From Granulosicoccus sp. (GTDB lineage: Bacteria > Pseudomonadota > Gammaproteobacteria > Granulosicoccales > Granulosicoccaceae): DNA of 53,646 nt. The notes under the pieces were generated by a model. The model did not search any database. It was not told the origin of the DNA and saw only the letters and a list, made by a program, of their open reading frames with translations. Shown piece by piece: positions 1-8,595 of the stretch. The stretch lies in NCBI GenBank assembly GCA_020627685.1, contig JAHDGK010000036.1, forward strand, positions 1 through 53,646, read 5' to 3'. The translations under genes and the position numbers were made by a program. The first letter of the stretch is position 1. Each line of letters starts with the position of its first letter.

Positions 1-1
1 A

Positions 2-32
2 GAAAGGCCCACTTAAATCAAGCGGGCCTTTC
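2..32 (-). terminator. Intrinsic terminator-like hairpin after the MDR oxidoreductase gene
   Basis: GAAAGGCCC (2-10) and GGGCCTTTC (24-32) are perfect inverted repeats. Inside them a further CTT/AAG pairing and one G-T wobble leave about a 5-base loop. On the minus strand the hairpin lies just beyond the stop codon of the gene ending at 39 and finishes in CCTTTCT. The short T run makes it a modest but convincing terminator. Confidence 0.7.
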
Positions 33-38
33 GACAAC

Positions 39-1028
39 TCACACAGTAATGACAACCTTACCCGTGGCTTTTCCGCTGACCAAGTGATCATAGGCCTGCC
101 CTGCTTCGCTGAAGCTAAACTGACTCTCATCCAACAGAGGTGTTAGAGCACCGGAATCAACTAACTCACTTAGGTTTTGAAGGATAGCCCCGTGCTCTTC
201 ACGTTTTACATCGTGAAGCATGGGAATCAGCATGAAGACAACATGCAAAGACAGCCCCTTGAAATGCGCTAATGACAGATCAAGCTCAAGCAGTGAGACA
301 GTTGTGGCGACCTCACCATTCAATGCAGCAGCTTCAAACGAATTAGCTATATTGGTACCACCAACCGTATCAAAGACAACATCAAAACCCGCCTTGTGCG
401 TATGCTTCGCGACATAGTCCTCTACGGACTCCTTTAGGTAGTTAATAGCAACAGCGCCATAACCTTCAACGATGCCAGCCGCATCATCATCAGACACGGT
501 TGTAAACACCTCAGCTCCCATGTGCGATGCCAGTTGCACAGCAACATGCCCTACGCCACCTACACCACCATGTACTAACACTGTCTTTCCAGCTGAAACG
601 TTTGCTCGGTGCAATCCCTCATAGGCAGTAATACCCACCAGAGGCAATGCGGCGGCTTCGCGCATCGAGAGACTTTTAGGCTTTTTAGCAATCAGTTTCG
701 AATCTGCCAACATGTACTCCGCCAGCGATCCTTGAATGCCGACTAAACCGCCTGCGCAACCGAATACCTCATCGCCAACAGAATACTGATCTACACCTTC
801 ACCAATTGATTCAATCGTACCGGCGAAATCCATACCCAGCACTGCGGGTAAATCCGGGGAGAGTGGCAGATTCTCCTGGCCCAATTGCCGAATCATCGTA
901 TCGACTGTGTTCACACTCACGGCGGATACTTTTACAAGAACGTGCCCTGCTTTAAGTGAAGGAGTTGATATTTCTTCCAAGGTGAATTCAGCGTTATCGC
1001 CGTATTCTTTTAGGACCATTGCTTTCAT
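39..1028 (-). CDS. Zinc-independent MDR family NADPH:quinone oxidoreductase-like protein
   Basis: A 329-residue medium-chain dehydrogenase/reductase. The N-terminal GroES-like catalytic domain (about 1-130) is followed by a Rossmann domain with the nucleotide-binding stretch HGGVGGVGHVA near residue 155. The C-terminus ends in the family-typical GKATGKVVI segment. The structural cysteine lobe of zinc alcohol dehydrogenases is not seen, which places it with quinone oxidoreductases/zeta-crystallins that reduce quinones or enones using NADPH. It starts at ATG and is monocistronic, with a terminator hairpin at 2-32. The substrate cannot be told from sequence. Confidence 0.88.
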   Translation of the reverse strand: MKAMVLKEYGDNAEFTLEEISTPSLKAGHVLVKVSAVSVNTVDTMIRQLGQENLPLSPDLPAVLGMDFAGTIESIGEGVDQYSVGDEVFGCAGGLVGIQGSLAEYMLADSKLIAKKPKSLSMREAAALPLVGITAYEGLHRANVSAGKTVLVHGGVGGVGHVAVQLASHMGAEVFTTVSDDDAAGIVEGYGAVAINYLKESVEDYVAKHTHKAGFDVVFDTVGGTNIANSFEAAALNGEVATTVSLLELDLSLAHFKGLSLHVVFMLIPMLHDVKREEHGAILQNLSELVDSGALTPLLDESQFSFSEAGQAYDHLVSGKATGKVVITV

Positions 1029-1269
1029 GTGTATTTATGCATCATCTGGGGGAAAGCGCCAAATGCTAAATGCAAACCACAATGAAGAAACCCGTCGCCT
1101 ACTAGAAACAGTTTTTAGGTTTCCGATAAAAAGCCCCCATCCCGGCTCATTATATTCAAAAGCCGTATTCTGTTTCTCACCCTAATACCTTTTTAACCCG
1201 GTTTCGGTGCTTTACAGTTCATCACTCATCGAGGATATCAACGTTCTATATCGGTTTTAGGGGAATTCG
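1029..1269. other. Divergent intergenic region
   Basis: About 240 bases separate the divergent MDR and CmcJ/NvfI-like genes and should hold both promoters. I see A/T-rich stretches (for example around 1115-1165) but no operator or hairpin I would defend. Confidence 0.4.
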
Positions 1270-2049
1270 ATGCAAGCAACAGCCACAGTCAACTACCACA
1301 TCAAAAGCTCTGAAAAGCAGGCATTTGAATTCGATGCCGATGGGATCATGGGAAATCTGATTTCGCCTGAGCTAGTTCCATCAAAAGTCATGGTAGAAGA
1401 CCTCCGGGATACGTCGGACAGTACCGAATTCTCCACCGATGGCATCACCTTTCAACATCATAAAAGCGAAATTCAGTCTTATAATGACGCGACGAATTGG
1501 CAGGATGTGTACGACGAAGAAATTAAGAACTTGCTAAAAGCCACGATCGGGGCAAAGGAGATCACCGTATTCGACCACACCATTCGCATTGATGATCCGC
1601 ACTCCGATAGAAAACCTGCCCGCAACGTTCACAATGACTACAGTGAGGCGGCAGCCAAGCAACGGTTGATCGATATCGTTGGGCAAGAGAACGCACAAAA
1701 ATATAGTCATGGGCACTATGGTTTCGTCAACATTTGGCGCCCCGTTGAGAACACGATTTTTACGTCGCCACTGGGGTTCATTCGACCCAGCAGCATGCAT
1801 GAAAACGATTGGGTGAACATAGAGTTGATATACCCAGATCGCATTGGCCAAATCCTGGGAGTGACGTTTAACGAACAGCACGAATGGATATACATGCCTC
1901 ACATGACTCCCGATGAAATCGCAATTTTCAATATCTACGACAATAAGGGCTTGCCCTCTCTCGGGCACAGTGCACTTGATATGGAACAAAACGAAAACGT
2001 TTCAGTGCCACGGAAAAGCATTGAAAGCCGAACCTTAGTGCTCTACTGA
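1270..2049 (+). CDS. CmcJ/NvfI family oxidoreductase (2OG-type oxygenase-like)
   Basis: A 259-residue cytosolic protein resembling the CmcJ/NvfI (GA4 desaturase/7-alpha-cephem-methoxylase P8-like) family. Seen: a VHNDYS segment near residue 117, where the family has its first His-x-Asp-type metal motif; FVNIWRPV near 153; and the HEWIYMPHMTPDEIAIFNIYDNKG block near 200. Together these are the family signature. Members of this group act in fungal and bacterial specialised metabolism, and many have no known reaction. The gene starts at ATG and is followed 56 bases later by an SDR on the same strand, so the two may work together. Family assignment is fairly good, substrate unknown. Confidence 0.72.
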   Translation: MQATATVNYHIKSSEKQAFEFDADGIMGNLISPELVPSKVMVEDLRDTSDSTEFSTDGITFQHHKSEIQSYNDATNWQDVYDEEIKNLLKATIGAKEITVFDHTIRIDDPHSDRKPARNVHNDYSEAAAKQRLIDIVGQENAQKYSHGHYGFVNIWRPVENTIFTSPLGFIRPSSMHENDWVNIELIYPDRIGQILGVTFNEQHEWIYMPHMTPDEIAIFNIYDNKGLPSLGHSALDMEQNENVSVPRKSIESRTLVLY

Positions 2050-2105
2050 AAACACAGCCAATCCGAACCGGCGACTAACCCAAATTACTCACCAGGAAAA
2101 TAACG

Positions 2106-2915
2106 ATGTCAAAAACGATTTTAATTACCGGCGCTACCGATGGGATTGGGCTGGAAACCGCAAAAACGTTAGTAGGCCAAGGTCACCACTTGTTGATTCA
2201 TGGTCGTAGCGAGAAGAAGTTGACGGATACCATAGCGCAACTTGCCAATGTAAACGAAGAAGGGAACGTACAAGCATACAAAGCAGATTTATCTGATATG
2301 GCGCAAGTTCAGAGCTTGTGTACTTCAATATCCGAAGAACATGAAAAACTGGATGCCATTATTAACAATGCTGGCGTATTCAACGTGCCAAACGCAGAAA
2401 CCCAATACGGCCTTGACCTGCGCTTTGTCGTAAATCTACTGGCTCCCTATATCATCACAAACAAATTGATTTCTCTGCTGCCCGCCGATGGTCGAGTAGT
2501 TAATCTCTCATCTGCTGCGCAAGCGGCGGTCAATTTGGATGCCCTGGCCGGACACGTAGGCCTTGATAGCAACCAAGCCTATGCGCAGAGTAAACTGGCG
2601 CTAACAATGTGGTCATTTCATCTTGCTAAATCGCTACAAGACACAGGGCCCTCAATCATCGCCGTCAACCCAGCCTCCTTTTTGGGCAGCAAGATGGTTA
2701 AAGAGGCGTACGGCGTTGAGGGCAAAGATCTTCAAGTCGGTGCGGACATCCTTGTGCGAGCTGCCACGAGCAGCGAGTTCGACAATGCAAATGGACGCTA
2801 CTACGACAACGACAACGGACAATTCCTACCGCCTCACCCTGACGCATTGAATCCAGAAAAGAATCAACGCCTCGTTGACGCTATTGAAGACATCCTGTCT
2901 CGCATTCTGAATTGA
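2106..2915 (+). CDS. Short-chain dehydrogenase/reductase (SDR)
   Basis: A 269-residue Rossmann-fold oxidoreductase. The TGATDGIG cofactor motif lies at residues 8-15, NNAG near 87 and the catalytic Tyr-x-x-x-Lys in AYAQSK near 160, with the preceding Ser in NLSSAAQ. It lies directly downstream of the CmcJ/NvfI-like gene and probably shares its transcript. An AGGAAA element precedes the ATG. It resembles retinol dehydrogenase/WW-domain-type SDRs. The substrate is not predictable. Confidence 0.88.
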   Translation: MSKTILITGATDGIGLETAKTLVGQGHHLLIHGRSEKKLTDTIAQLANVNEEGNVQAYKADLSDMAQVQSLCTSISEEHEKLDAIINNAGVFNVPNAETQYGLDLRFVVNLLAPYIITNKLISLLPADGRVVNLSSAAQAAVNLDALAGHVGLDSNQAYAQSKLALTMWSFHLAKSLQDTGPSIIAVNPASFLGSKMVKEAYGVEGKDLQVGADILVRAATSSEFDNANGRYYDNDNGQFLPPHPDALNPEKNQRLVDAIEDILSRILN

Positions 2916-2984
2916 CAAACGCGGACCCAATACCCGCGACAGTAAAGCAAACACCCCCATTCATGTATTTCAAAGGAGCCCGAC

Positions 2985-3230
2985 ATGTTAGGCGAAGATC
3001 ATTCCCTGTACGCTGAATTTCCTAAGCTCACCGCAACCATCAACTCGTTGGTAGAAAGCGATGAGTCATTCAAAAAAGACGCTGCTCTTTACCATGAGCT
3101 GGATATCGCGATTCGAGGTCTGGAGCTGGATGGTTCTCCAATTAGTGACAGCGACATGCATCAGAAAAAGCATGACCGTGCGGTGTTAAAGGACTCTCTT
3201 TATCAACGGCTGCTAGAGGCTCAGAAATAG
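2985..3230 (+). CDS. YdcH family protein (DUF465)
   Basis: A small 81-residue, highly charged, mostly helical protein of the DUF465/YdcH family. The internal FPKLTATINSLVESDESFKKDAALYHELDIAIRGLE region matches the family pattern of an EFP-x(n)-I-x-x-L start followed by a Y-x-x-L-D helix. It is probably cytosolic and coiled-coil forming. The ATG is preceded by a strong AAAGGAG ribosome site. No biochemical function is established for the family. Confidence 0.82.
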   Translation: MLGEDHSLYAEFPKLTATINSLVESDESFKKDAALYHELDIAIRGLELDGSPISDSDMHQKKHDRAVLKDSLYQRLLEAQK

Positions 3231-3244
3231 AAAGTGTGATACCG

Positions 3245-3271
3245 CTAGATTCCGTAAATCCAGGAATCTAG
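3245..3271. repeat. 9-bp inverted repeat between convergent genes
   Basis: CTAGATTCC (3245-3253) and GGAATCTAG (3263-3271) are perfect inverted repeats around a 9-base loop. They overlap the last codons of the minus-strand lipoprotein gene. No T tract follows on either strand, so a termination role for the convergent genes is possible but weak. Confidence 0.4.
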
Positions 3272-4132
3272 AATCAGGCTGTGTAAAGCGCTGAGCAGCA
3301 CAGGTTTATCGTTCTCGGCGACTTCCGGGGATAGCCAGATCCAGTTGTTACCGCCAATAAGCGAAGCAGCCGCTATTTGTTGTCCATCTTGGAAAATACC
3401 TAAGCCGGGTATTGGATCACCAACCGCGAGATAAGGGTCGGGTGTATTCTCTATCCGGCCTCCACGACCTGGTTCATCAGCGAAAGATTCGCGTAGCACT
3501 TTGACGGTATAGGGAGTATCGCCGCCCTGTAGACTGATACTTGCAAGCGTGTCTACAGATTGAGTGCTGGTCATAATCCATACACTACCAGCTTGCTGCA
3601 AATTGCAACTCAAGCGTGTGGCAAGCCACTCGCCGTAGTGCTCAACGGAACCTTCATTATCATCGACTTCTTCAAATCGAAGTGAAACACGACTCCTTTC
3701 AACATTATCCAAACCGATAACGCTTCGCGAACATTGGGATTGAATAGGCGCTATTGCAGGCGACTGGACAGAAAAACCAAAACCGCTGGTTTCCTCTATT
3801 CGGTATTGATCGTAGCTCACTTTTTCAAAATCAAGTGTTCGTTTGGTGAGAATATTCCATAGTGTGTTGTCTTCCGTGACTCGACTCTCGGGTTGGTTCG
3901 ATAGCCTTCGTTTGGAGACCTTGCCAATGGATGTATTTTGAACTTGGTACTCACCGAGGCTTACATTAAAAAAAGACGGTTTATATCTTCGTACGGGGGC
4001 TTTAACTTCTATACGCTGCGCAGATGCTTCAAAGCTCTGAGGCAGTACCACAGTTGGATAGCCAAAATCGACGGCGCACCCACTAAGCAATAAGCCACAA
4101 AAGGCCAAAGTACAGCCGAAGTATTTAGACAT
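3245..4132 (-). CDS. Predicted lipoprotein of unknown function
   Basis: About 295 residues. It begins with a lipoprotein signal peptide: basic start, hydrophobic CTLAFCGLLL, then the lipobox LSGC with the modified cysteine near residue 19. The mature part is polar, has no recognisable domain, and is rich in beta-type sequence. Asp after Ala-Val does not give a clear inner-membrane retention signal at +2, where the residue is Ala, so outer-membrane sorting is expected. The ATG at 4132 is preferred; an in-frame GTG lies two codons upstream. It follows the acyl-CoA cluster on the same strand after a 70-base gap, but any functional link is unproven. Confidence 0.75.
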   Translation of the reverse strand: MSKYFGCTLAFCGLLLSGCAVDFGYPTVVLPQSFEASAQRIEVKAPVRRYKPSFFNVSLGEYQVQNTSIGKVSKRRLSNQPESRVTEDNTLWNILTKRTLDFEKVSYDQYRIEETSGFGFSVQSPAIAPIQSQCSRSVIGLDNVERSRVSLRFEEVDDNEGSVEHYGEWLATRLSCNLQQAGSVWIMTSTQSVDTLASISLQGGDTPYTVKVLRESFADEPGRGGRIENTPDPYLAVGDPIPGLGIFQDGQQIAAASLIGGNNWIWLSPEVAENDKPVLLSALHSLILDSWIYGI

Positions 4133-4206
4133 ATTCACGCTCGAGTAAGTAATAAGTACAAGAAACTCCTAACAAGAGTTTATGTCAGGAAATAAATTCA
4201 GCAATA

Positions 4207-5721
4207 TCAAATTTTGTCAGCAAATACGTCTAACAATTTGTGCTTAAGAATTTTTCCTGTTGCAGCCGCAGGCAGCGAGTCAACAATAATGAATTTGGTA
4301 GGAATTTTATAGGGGGCAATACAATCTGTTACAAAGCCTTTAAGCTCAGCTTCATTCAGTGTGGAATCACCAAGACACTGGACAAAAGCTAAGATATCCT
4401 CATTCGCTGTCTCCAGGGTTTTGCCAATAACTGCGCATTGAACAACCTCCGGATGATGATTAATAGCCGCCTCGACCTCTGGTGGGTATACGTTAAACCC
4501 TCCTCGGATAATCAGTTCCTTGCATCGTCCGCTAATGTGCAGCAAGCCACTCTCATCGATATAACCAATATCTCCCGTGCGCAAGTAACCACTGGAATCG
4601 ATTGCCTCAAGCGTCGCGTTGACGTTATTAAAATAACCCCGCATGACATGAGGTCCACGCGTAAGAATCTCACCCTCAGTGTTAGGCTCGTGCTCTTTGG
4701 AAGGCGTATCAATACGCACTTCAATTCCCTCTAACGGCTTACCCACACTGATATCTGGATTGCCGATAGCATGGTTAGTAGCAGATATACCGGCAGTGCT
4801 CTCAGTCATGCCATAACCATTCTGCAGTGCTAGCCCATAGAATTGTTCGGCTTTTCGTTTCCATGCCGGGTCTAACGGAGCTGCACCCGACGACACATAC
4901 CGTAGTTGTGGACAATGAATGCCAGCGATATTGTTCTCTTCCGTATATTGCATTAACAGTGCGTGCATTTGAGGCACTGCGGGCAACACGGTTATTCCCT
5001 TTTGTAAAGCTTGATACAGATGCTCTGGCTTAAATCGGGTCTCCAACTGTACACAGGCGCCAGCCGCCGCACTGGCCATAATGACGGACGCGACTCCGAA
5101 TACATGACTAAGCGGAAGTGCACCATACAAACGATCCTTATTCGTAATGCTGCGAAGCTTCATTGATGCGCCAGCAGCAAACAATAGGTTTTCATGTGTC
5201 AGCATGACGCCTTTTGGATCACCCGTTGTTCCTGTTGTGTACAAGATTACAGCTGTACTACCAAGATGATCATCAGAAACCATTAGACAGCTATCGCAGC
5301 GAGTGAGTCTTATAACGCCATGGGTAGTTAACTGCTCTGTTGCTTGCGAAGCATCAGCATGCTTACTCGCAGCAACTGACACCGATGATGTGTACACCAC
5401 CACTTTCGGGTTTGCATGCGCCTGGATAGCCCCTATCTCGGCAGCACTCATTCGGGCATTAACAGGGACAGCTATGGCGCCCAGCTGAGTAGCTGCGAAA
5501 ATACACAGCACAACGGGGACGCAGTTTTCTCCCACGATGAGTATCCTATCCCCTTGACCGGCTCCTTGGCTTTTTAACAAGGTTGCGAACTCATTGACTC
5601 CGTTCAAATAGGCCAACCAGTTCAGCTCTGCTCCATCAGAATCGATCAGAGCAAGGTCATGCGCATGCAATTCAGCATTTTTCTCAACCAGCTGCGCAAT
5701 TTTTGAAAAAGCGTCGCTCAT
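4207..5721 (-). CDS. AMP-forming acyl-CoA ligase/synthetase
   Basis: A 504-residue ANL-superfamily enzyme that activates a carboxylic acid to its CoA thioester by way of an acyl-adenylate. Motifs in order: the P-loop-like LYTTGTTGDPKGVMLTH near 160; NGYGMTES near 302; the TGD in YLRTGDIG near 385; the hinge region GRCKELIIRGGFNVYPPEVE near 400; and the C-terminal catalytic lysine in AATGKILKHKL. It overlaps the upstream thioesterase gene as TAATG, so it is translationally coupled. It closes the acyl-CoA cluster. The acid it activates is unknown. Confidence 0.9.
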   Translation of the reverse strand: MSDAFSKIAQLVEKNAELHAHDLALIDSDGAELNWLAYLNGVNEFATLLKSQGAGQGDRILIVGENCVPVVLCIFAATQLGAIAVPVNARMSAAEIGAIQAHANPKVVVYTSSVSVAASKHADASQATEQLTTHGVIRLTRCDSCLMVSDDHLGSTAVILYTTGTTGDPKGVMLTHENLLFAAGASMKLRSITNKDRLYGALPLSHVFGVASVIMASAAAGACVQLETRFKPEHLYQALQKGITVLPAVPQMHALLMQYTEENNIAGIHCPQLRYVSSGAAPLDPAWKRKAEQFYGLALQNGYGMTESTAGISATNHAIGNPDISVGKPLEGIEVRIDTPSKEHEPNTEGEILTRGPHVMRGYFNNVNATLEAIDSSGYLRTGDIGYIDESGLLHISGRCKELIIRGGFNVYPPEVEAAINHHPEVVQCAVIGKTLETANEDILAFVQCLGDSTLNEAELKGFVTDCIAPYKIPTKFIIVDSLPAAATGKILKHKLLDVFADKI

Positions 5722-6167
5722 TACTCCGCGGTACTTTCCGGCGCAAGCCTCTTTTCAGGTACTCGCTTAAATACGCCGGTTGCAGTTGCTATCAGCTTAC
5801 CGTTTTGATCAACCAGCTCGCCTTCAAGAAACTTCGTGGACATGCCACCTCCTACAACCCGGCCGATAGCGGTCAGCACATCGCCTTTTTTGGCAGGTGC
5901 TAGAAAATGTGTATTAAGCGAGATTGTTAAAAAGGGCCGGCGCCCTGTTTCATCGACGGTAAGACTGGCTGTTGCACCCATTGCATTATCGAGTACGGCT
6001 GACGTGATACCTCCATGCAAAGACGCATGACGGTTTAGATGTTCATCCGTTATTTCAATCATACAACGAGCCCTACGGTCTTCCTGACCAACATCAAGGA
6101 CATATCCGAGCAGCGTTTGAGCCCCCGTCTCGTTTTTTATGATTCCATTTGAAGTGTCTTCAGTCAT
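5721..6167 (-). CDS. PaaI family hotdog thioesterase
   Basis: A 148-residue hotdog-fold protein. The HASLHGGITSAVLDNAMGATA block carries the His-Gly-Gly and Asp residues typical of PaaI-type acyl-CoA thioesterases. The C-terminal strand ATATGVFKRVPEK fits the family. It probably removes CoA from dead-end or product acyl-CoAs of the surrounding degradation cluster. It starts 2 bases after the acyl-CoA dehydrogenase stop and overlaps the ligase start by one base. Confidence 0.85.
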   Translation of the reverse strand: MTEDTSNGIIKNETGAQTLLGYVLDVGQEDRRARCMIEITDEHLNRHASLHGGITSAVLDNAMGATASLTVDETGRRPFLTISLNTHFLAPAKKGDVLTAIGRVVGGGMSTKFLEGELVDQNGKLIATATGVFKRVPEKRLAPESTAE

Positions 6168-6169
6168 TG

Positions 6170-7303
6170 TTAGGCAACCGCGAGCTCTATATATCGTTCC
6201 AGATGATGTGTGGAGTCACCAAAGCGGTGATCTACCAGCGTTAGTCTTCGAACCAAATGACCCAGTTCATACTCCATTGTCACACCGATACCACCGTGCA
6301 TCTGAACGCTCTCTTCAACCACTAACTTTGCCACTAAGCCCACTAGGTTCTTTGTTGCACTCACGTGTTTTTCTCGTTCTTGACGCTCTGCATCAATATG
6401 CCCTGCCAGATTAACGACAGCCGATTTTGCTTGTTCTATTTCTATCAGTACGTCCGCCATACGATGCTGCAACACCTGAAATTTTCCAATGGGTTGACCA
6501 AATTGTGTACGAACCTTCAGGTAGTCGATGGTGAGTTGCTTTATAGCGTCCATTAGGCCAATGGCCTCAGCGCAAACAGCAACTGTTGCACAGGCAGTGA
6601 TTTTTTCAATGGAATCGTAAGCCTGGTTGATCTCGCCCAGTAGAGAGTCAGCAGGCACCTTGATATTGTCTAGGGACAATTCACAGGCGCGGCCTCCCGT
6701 ACCTAGGTTATAGCTCTGTAAACCTTGCGCCATTAAATTCGCGGGTAGCAAAAACAAACTAATCCCTTGATGATCTGACACATCACCCGATGTTCTTGCA
6801 CTGACAATCATAAAATCAGCGCAGGCAGCGTTTACGACCAGCGCTTTGTGACCACTGAGGACATAATGATCACCCTCAAGCGTGGCTGTTGTTTGTACAC
6901 GATTTAATTCGTATCGGCTATTGGGTTCACTGTGAGCGAACGCCCATTGGGTCTGCCCGGCAAGTAAAGGTTCGAGCATGGCCTGTTGATCATCGCTACC
7001 CAGTTCTGCCAGCAAACCACCCGCTAATAAAACGGAATCAAGTACCGGATCAACAGCGCCGACTCTACCCAATTCTTCAAATACTAAGGCGATGTCAAAA
7101 CCTTCACCACCAAAGCCACCGTGCTCTTCCGAAAAGAGTGCGCCAAATATGCCCAAGTCGGCCATGCCAGCCCAAATCTCGTGACTGAACCCGTGTTCGG
7201 TATTGTTTAATTCGTTTACTACTGCGTTTGAGTAATGATCTGACAAAAAACGGCTTAGCGTTTCCTGCAACATTTTACGCTCATCACTGAGTTCAAAGTT
7301 CAC
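6170..7303 (-). CDS. Acyl-CoA dehydrogenase, possibly the partner chain of a heteromer
   Basis: A 377-residue FAD enzyme family member with N-terminal helical, middle beta and C-terminal helical domains. The MQMHGGIGVTMEYELGHLVRR block near residue 340 is characteristic. Its C-terminal end reads HRFGDSTHHL, where many family members have a YEGT-type sequence carrying the catalytic glutamate. That residue is therefore not evident here. It starts at GTG with a GAGGA ribosome site and lies 70 bases after a second, more complete acyl-CoA dehydrogenase. Such adjacent pairs often form alpha2beta2 enzymes, as in steroid side-chain degradation (ChsE type). Confidence 0.87.
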   Translation of the reverse strand: MNFELSDERKMLQETLSRFLSDHYSNAVVNELNNTEHGFSHEIWAGMADLGIFGALFSEEHGGFGGEGFDIALVFEELGRVGAVDPVLDSVLLAGGLLAELGSDDQQAMLEPLLAGQTQWAFAHSEPNSRYELNRVQTTATLEGDHYVLSGHKALVVNAACADFMIVSARTSGDVSDHQGISLFLLPANLMAQGLQSYNLGTGGRACELSLDNIKVPADSLLGEINQAYDSIEKITACATVAVCAEAIGLMDAIKQLTIDYLKVRTQFGQPIGKFQVLQHRMADVLIEIEQAKSAVVNLAGHIDAERQEREKHVSATKNLVGLVAKLVVEESVQMHGGIGVTMEYELGHLVRRLTLVDHRFGDSTHHLERYIELAVA

Positions 7304-7373
7304 TGTGTATCCTCGAATAGAAAGTCGCCAAATAGAACTGCCTGACTTAAGGTCAAGCGGCCAATAGCATTCT

Positions 7374-8570
7374 CTATAATTTTAAAATGGCCTTACTAAT
7401 GATGCCGCGTTGAACTTCATTCGAACCACCGTAAATGGATAACTTACGGTGGTTTAAGTAATATCCGGTGACTGCGTTTGCATAGTCAGGCCCGACAGGC
7501 ACATCGTTGTGAGCAGCCTCTGCATCTTCTGGAATGAAAGGCATGGCATAAACACCGACAGCTGAGCGAGTTAGCGACTGAATTTCCTGACGAAGAATTG
7601 AGCCTTTAATTTTCAACATAGAACTCTCCGCACCCGGAGCCGCACCCGCACTTGCCTCGGATATCATTCGAAGGTTCGTTGTGGACATAGCCATAAGATC
7701 AATTTCAATGCGGGCTAATTGAGCGGCAAAATGTGGATTCTCGATTAGCGGACGTCCTTTGTATTGTTCAGTCCTCGCTATACGCTTCAGGTTTTCAAGT
7801 TCTGCTACCGCGATACCAACGCCTGCGATATTAGTTCGCTCATGTGTTAAGAGATACTTCGCATAGGTCCATCCTTTATTCTCCTCCCCTACTCTGTTTT
7901 CGACGGGAACACGCACGTTATCAAAAAAGACTTCGTTGACTTCGGGAGTGCCATCTATCAGGACAATCGGACGAACTGTTAGACCTTCCGTTTCCATATC
8001 AATCAGCAGGAAAGAAATACCTGCCTGAGGTTTACCGGTTTGAGAGGTGCGAACCAGACAAAATATTTTGTTGGCGTACTGGCCCATGGTGGTCCAGGTT
8101 TTCTGACCGTTTACGACATAATGATCACCATCCCTGACCGCCGTAGTCTTTAACGACGCAAGATCAGAACCCGCACCTGGTTCGGAGTACCCCTGACACC
8201 ACCAGTCCTCACCATTAAGTATGCGTGGAAGGTAATACTTTTTCTGCTCGTCAGAACCAAATGCCTGTAGTAGCGGTCCCAGCATCGCCACGCCAAAGGG
8301 CACTATTCGCGGTGCTCCAGCACGGGTGAGTTCATCCTCAAAAATATGACGATGGACAGCATCCCAACCAGTACCGCCATATTCTTTCGGCCAATTCCCA
8401 CCAAGCCAGCCTTGCTCGTTGAGAATGCTGTGCCAAAGCTCGTAATCTGCCTTACTAAGAGACTTCCTCAATCTAACTTTCTCTGACAGAGTCTCTGGCA
8501 AGCGGGCTTTAAGAAACGCTTTGACCTCTTCAGAGAAGGCAAGCTGCTCAGCTGTGTAATTTAAATTCAT
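7374..8570 (-). CDS. Acyl-CoA dehydrogenase
   Basis: About 398 residues. It introduces a 2,3 double bond into an acyl-CoA using FAD. Seen: the QGYSEPGAGSDLASLKT substrate/FAD block near 130; GQKTWTTMGQYA near 160; LTHERTNIAG near 245; and the C-terminal YGGSNEVQRGIISKAIL. The usual glutamate of the YEG motif is Gly here. The glutamate in THER sits where isovaleryl-CoA dehydrogenase-type enzymes carry their catalytic base. The ATG at 8570 (protein start MNLNYT) fits the family better than an upstream in-frame start at 8591. Confidence 0.9.
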   Translation of the reverse strand: MNLNYTAEQLAFSEEVKAFLKARLPETLSEKVRLRKSLSKADYELWHSILNEQGWLGGNWPKEYGGTGWDAVHRHIFEDELTRAGAPRIVPFGVAMLGPLLQAFGSDEQKKYYLPRILNGEDWWCQGYSEPGAGSDLASLKTTAVRDGDHYVVNGQKTWTTMGQYANKIFCLVRTSQTGKPQAGISFLLIDMETEGLTVRPIVLIDGTPEVNEVFFDNVRVPVENRVGEENKGWTYAKYLLTHERTNIAGVGIAVAELENLKRIARTEQYKGRPLIENPHFAAQLARIEIDLMAMSTTNLRMISEASAGAAPGAESSMLKIKGSILRQEIQSLTRSAVGVYAMPFIPEDAEAAHNDVPVGPDYANAVTGYYLNHRKLSIYGGSNEVQRGIISKAILKL

Positions 8571-8595
8571 GTGTATGCCTGTTAGAACCAAATAC

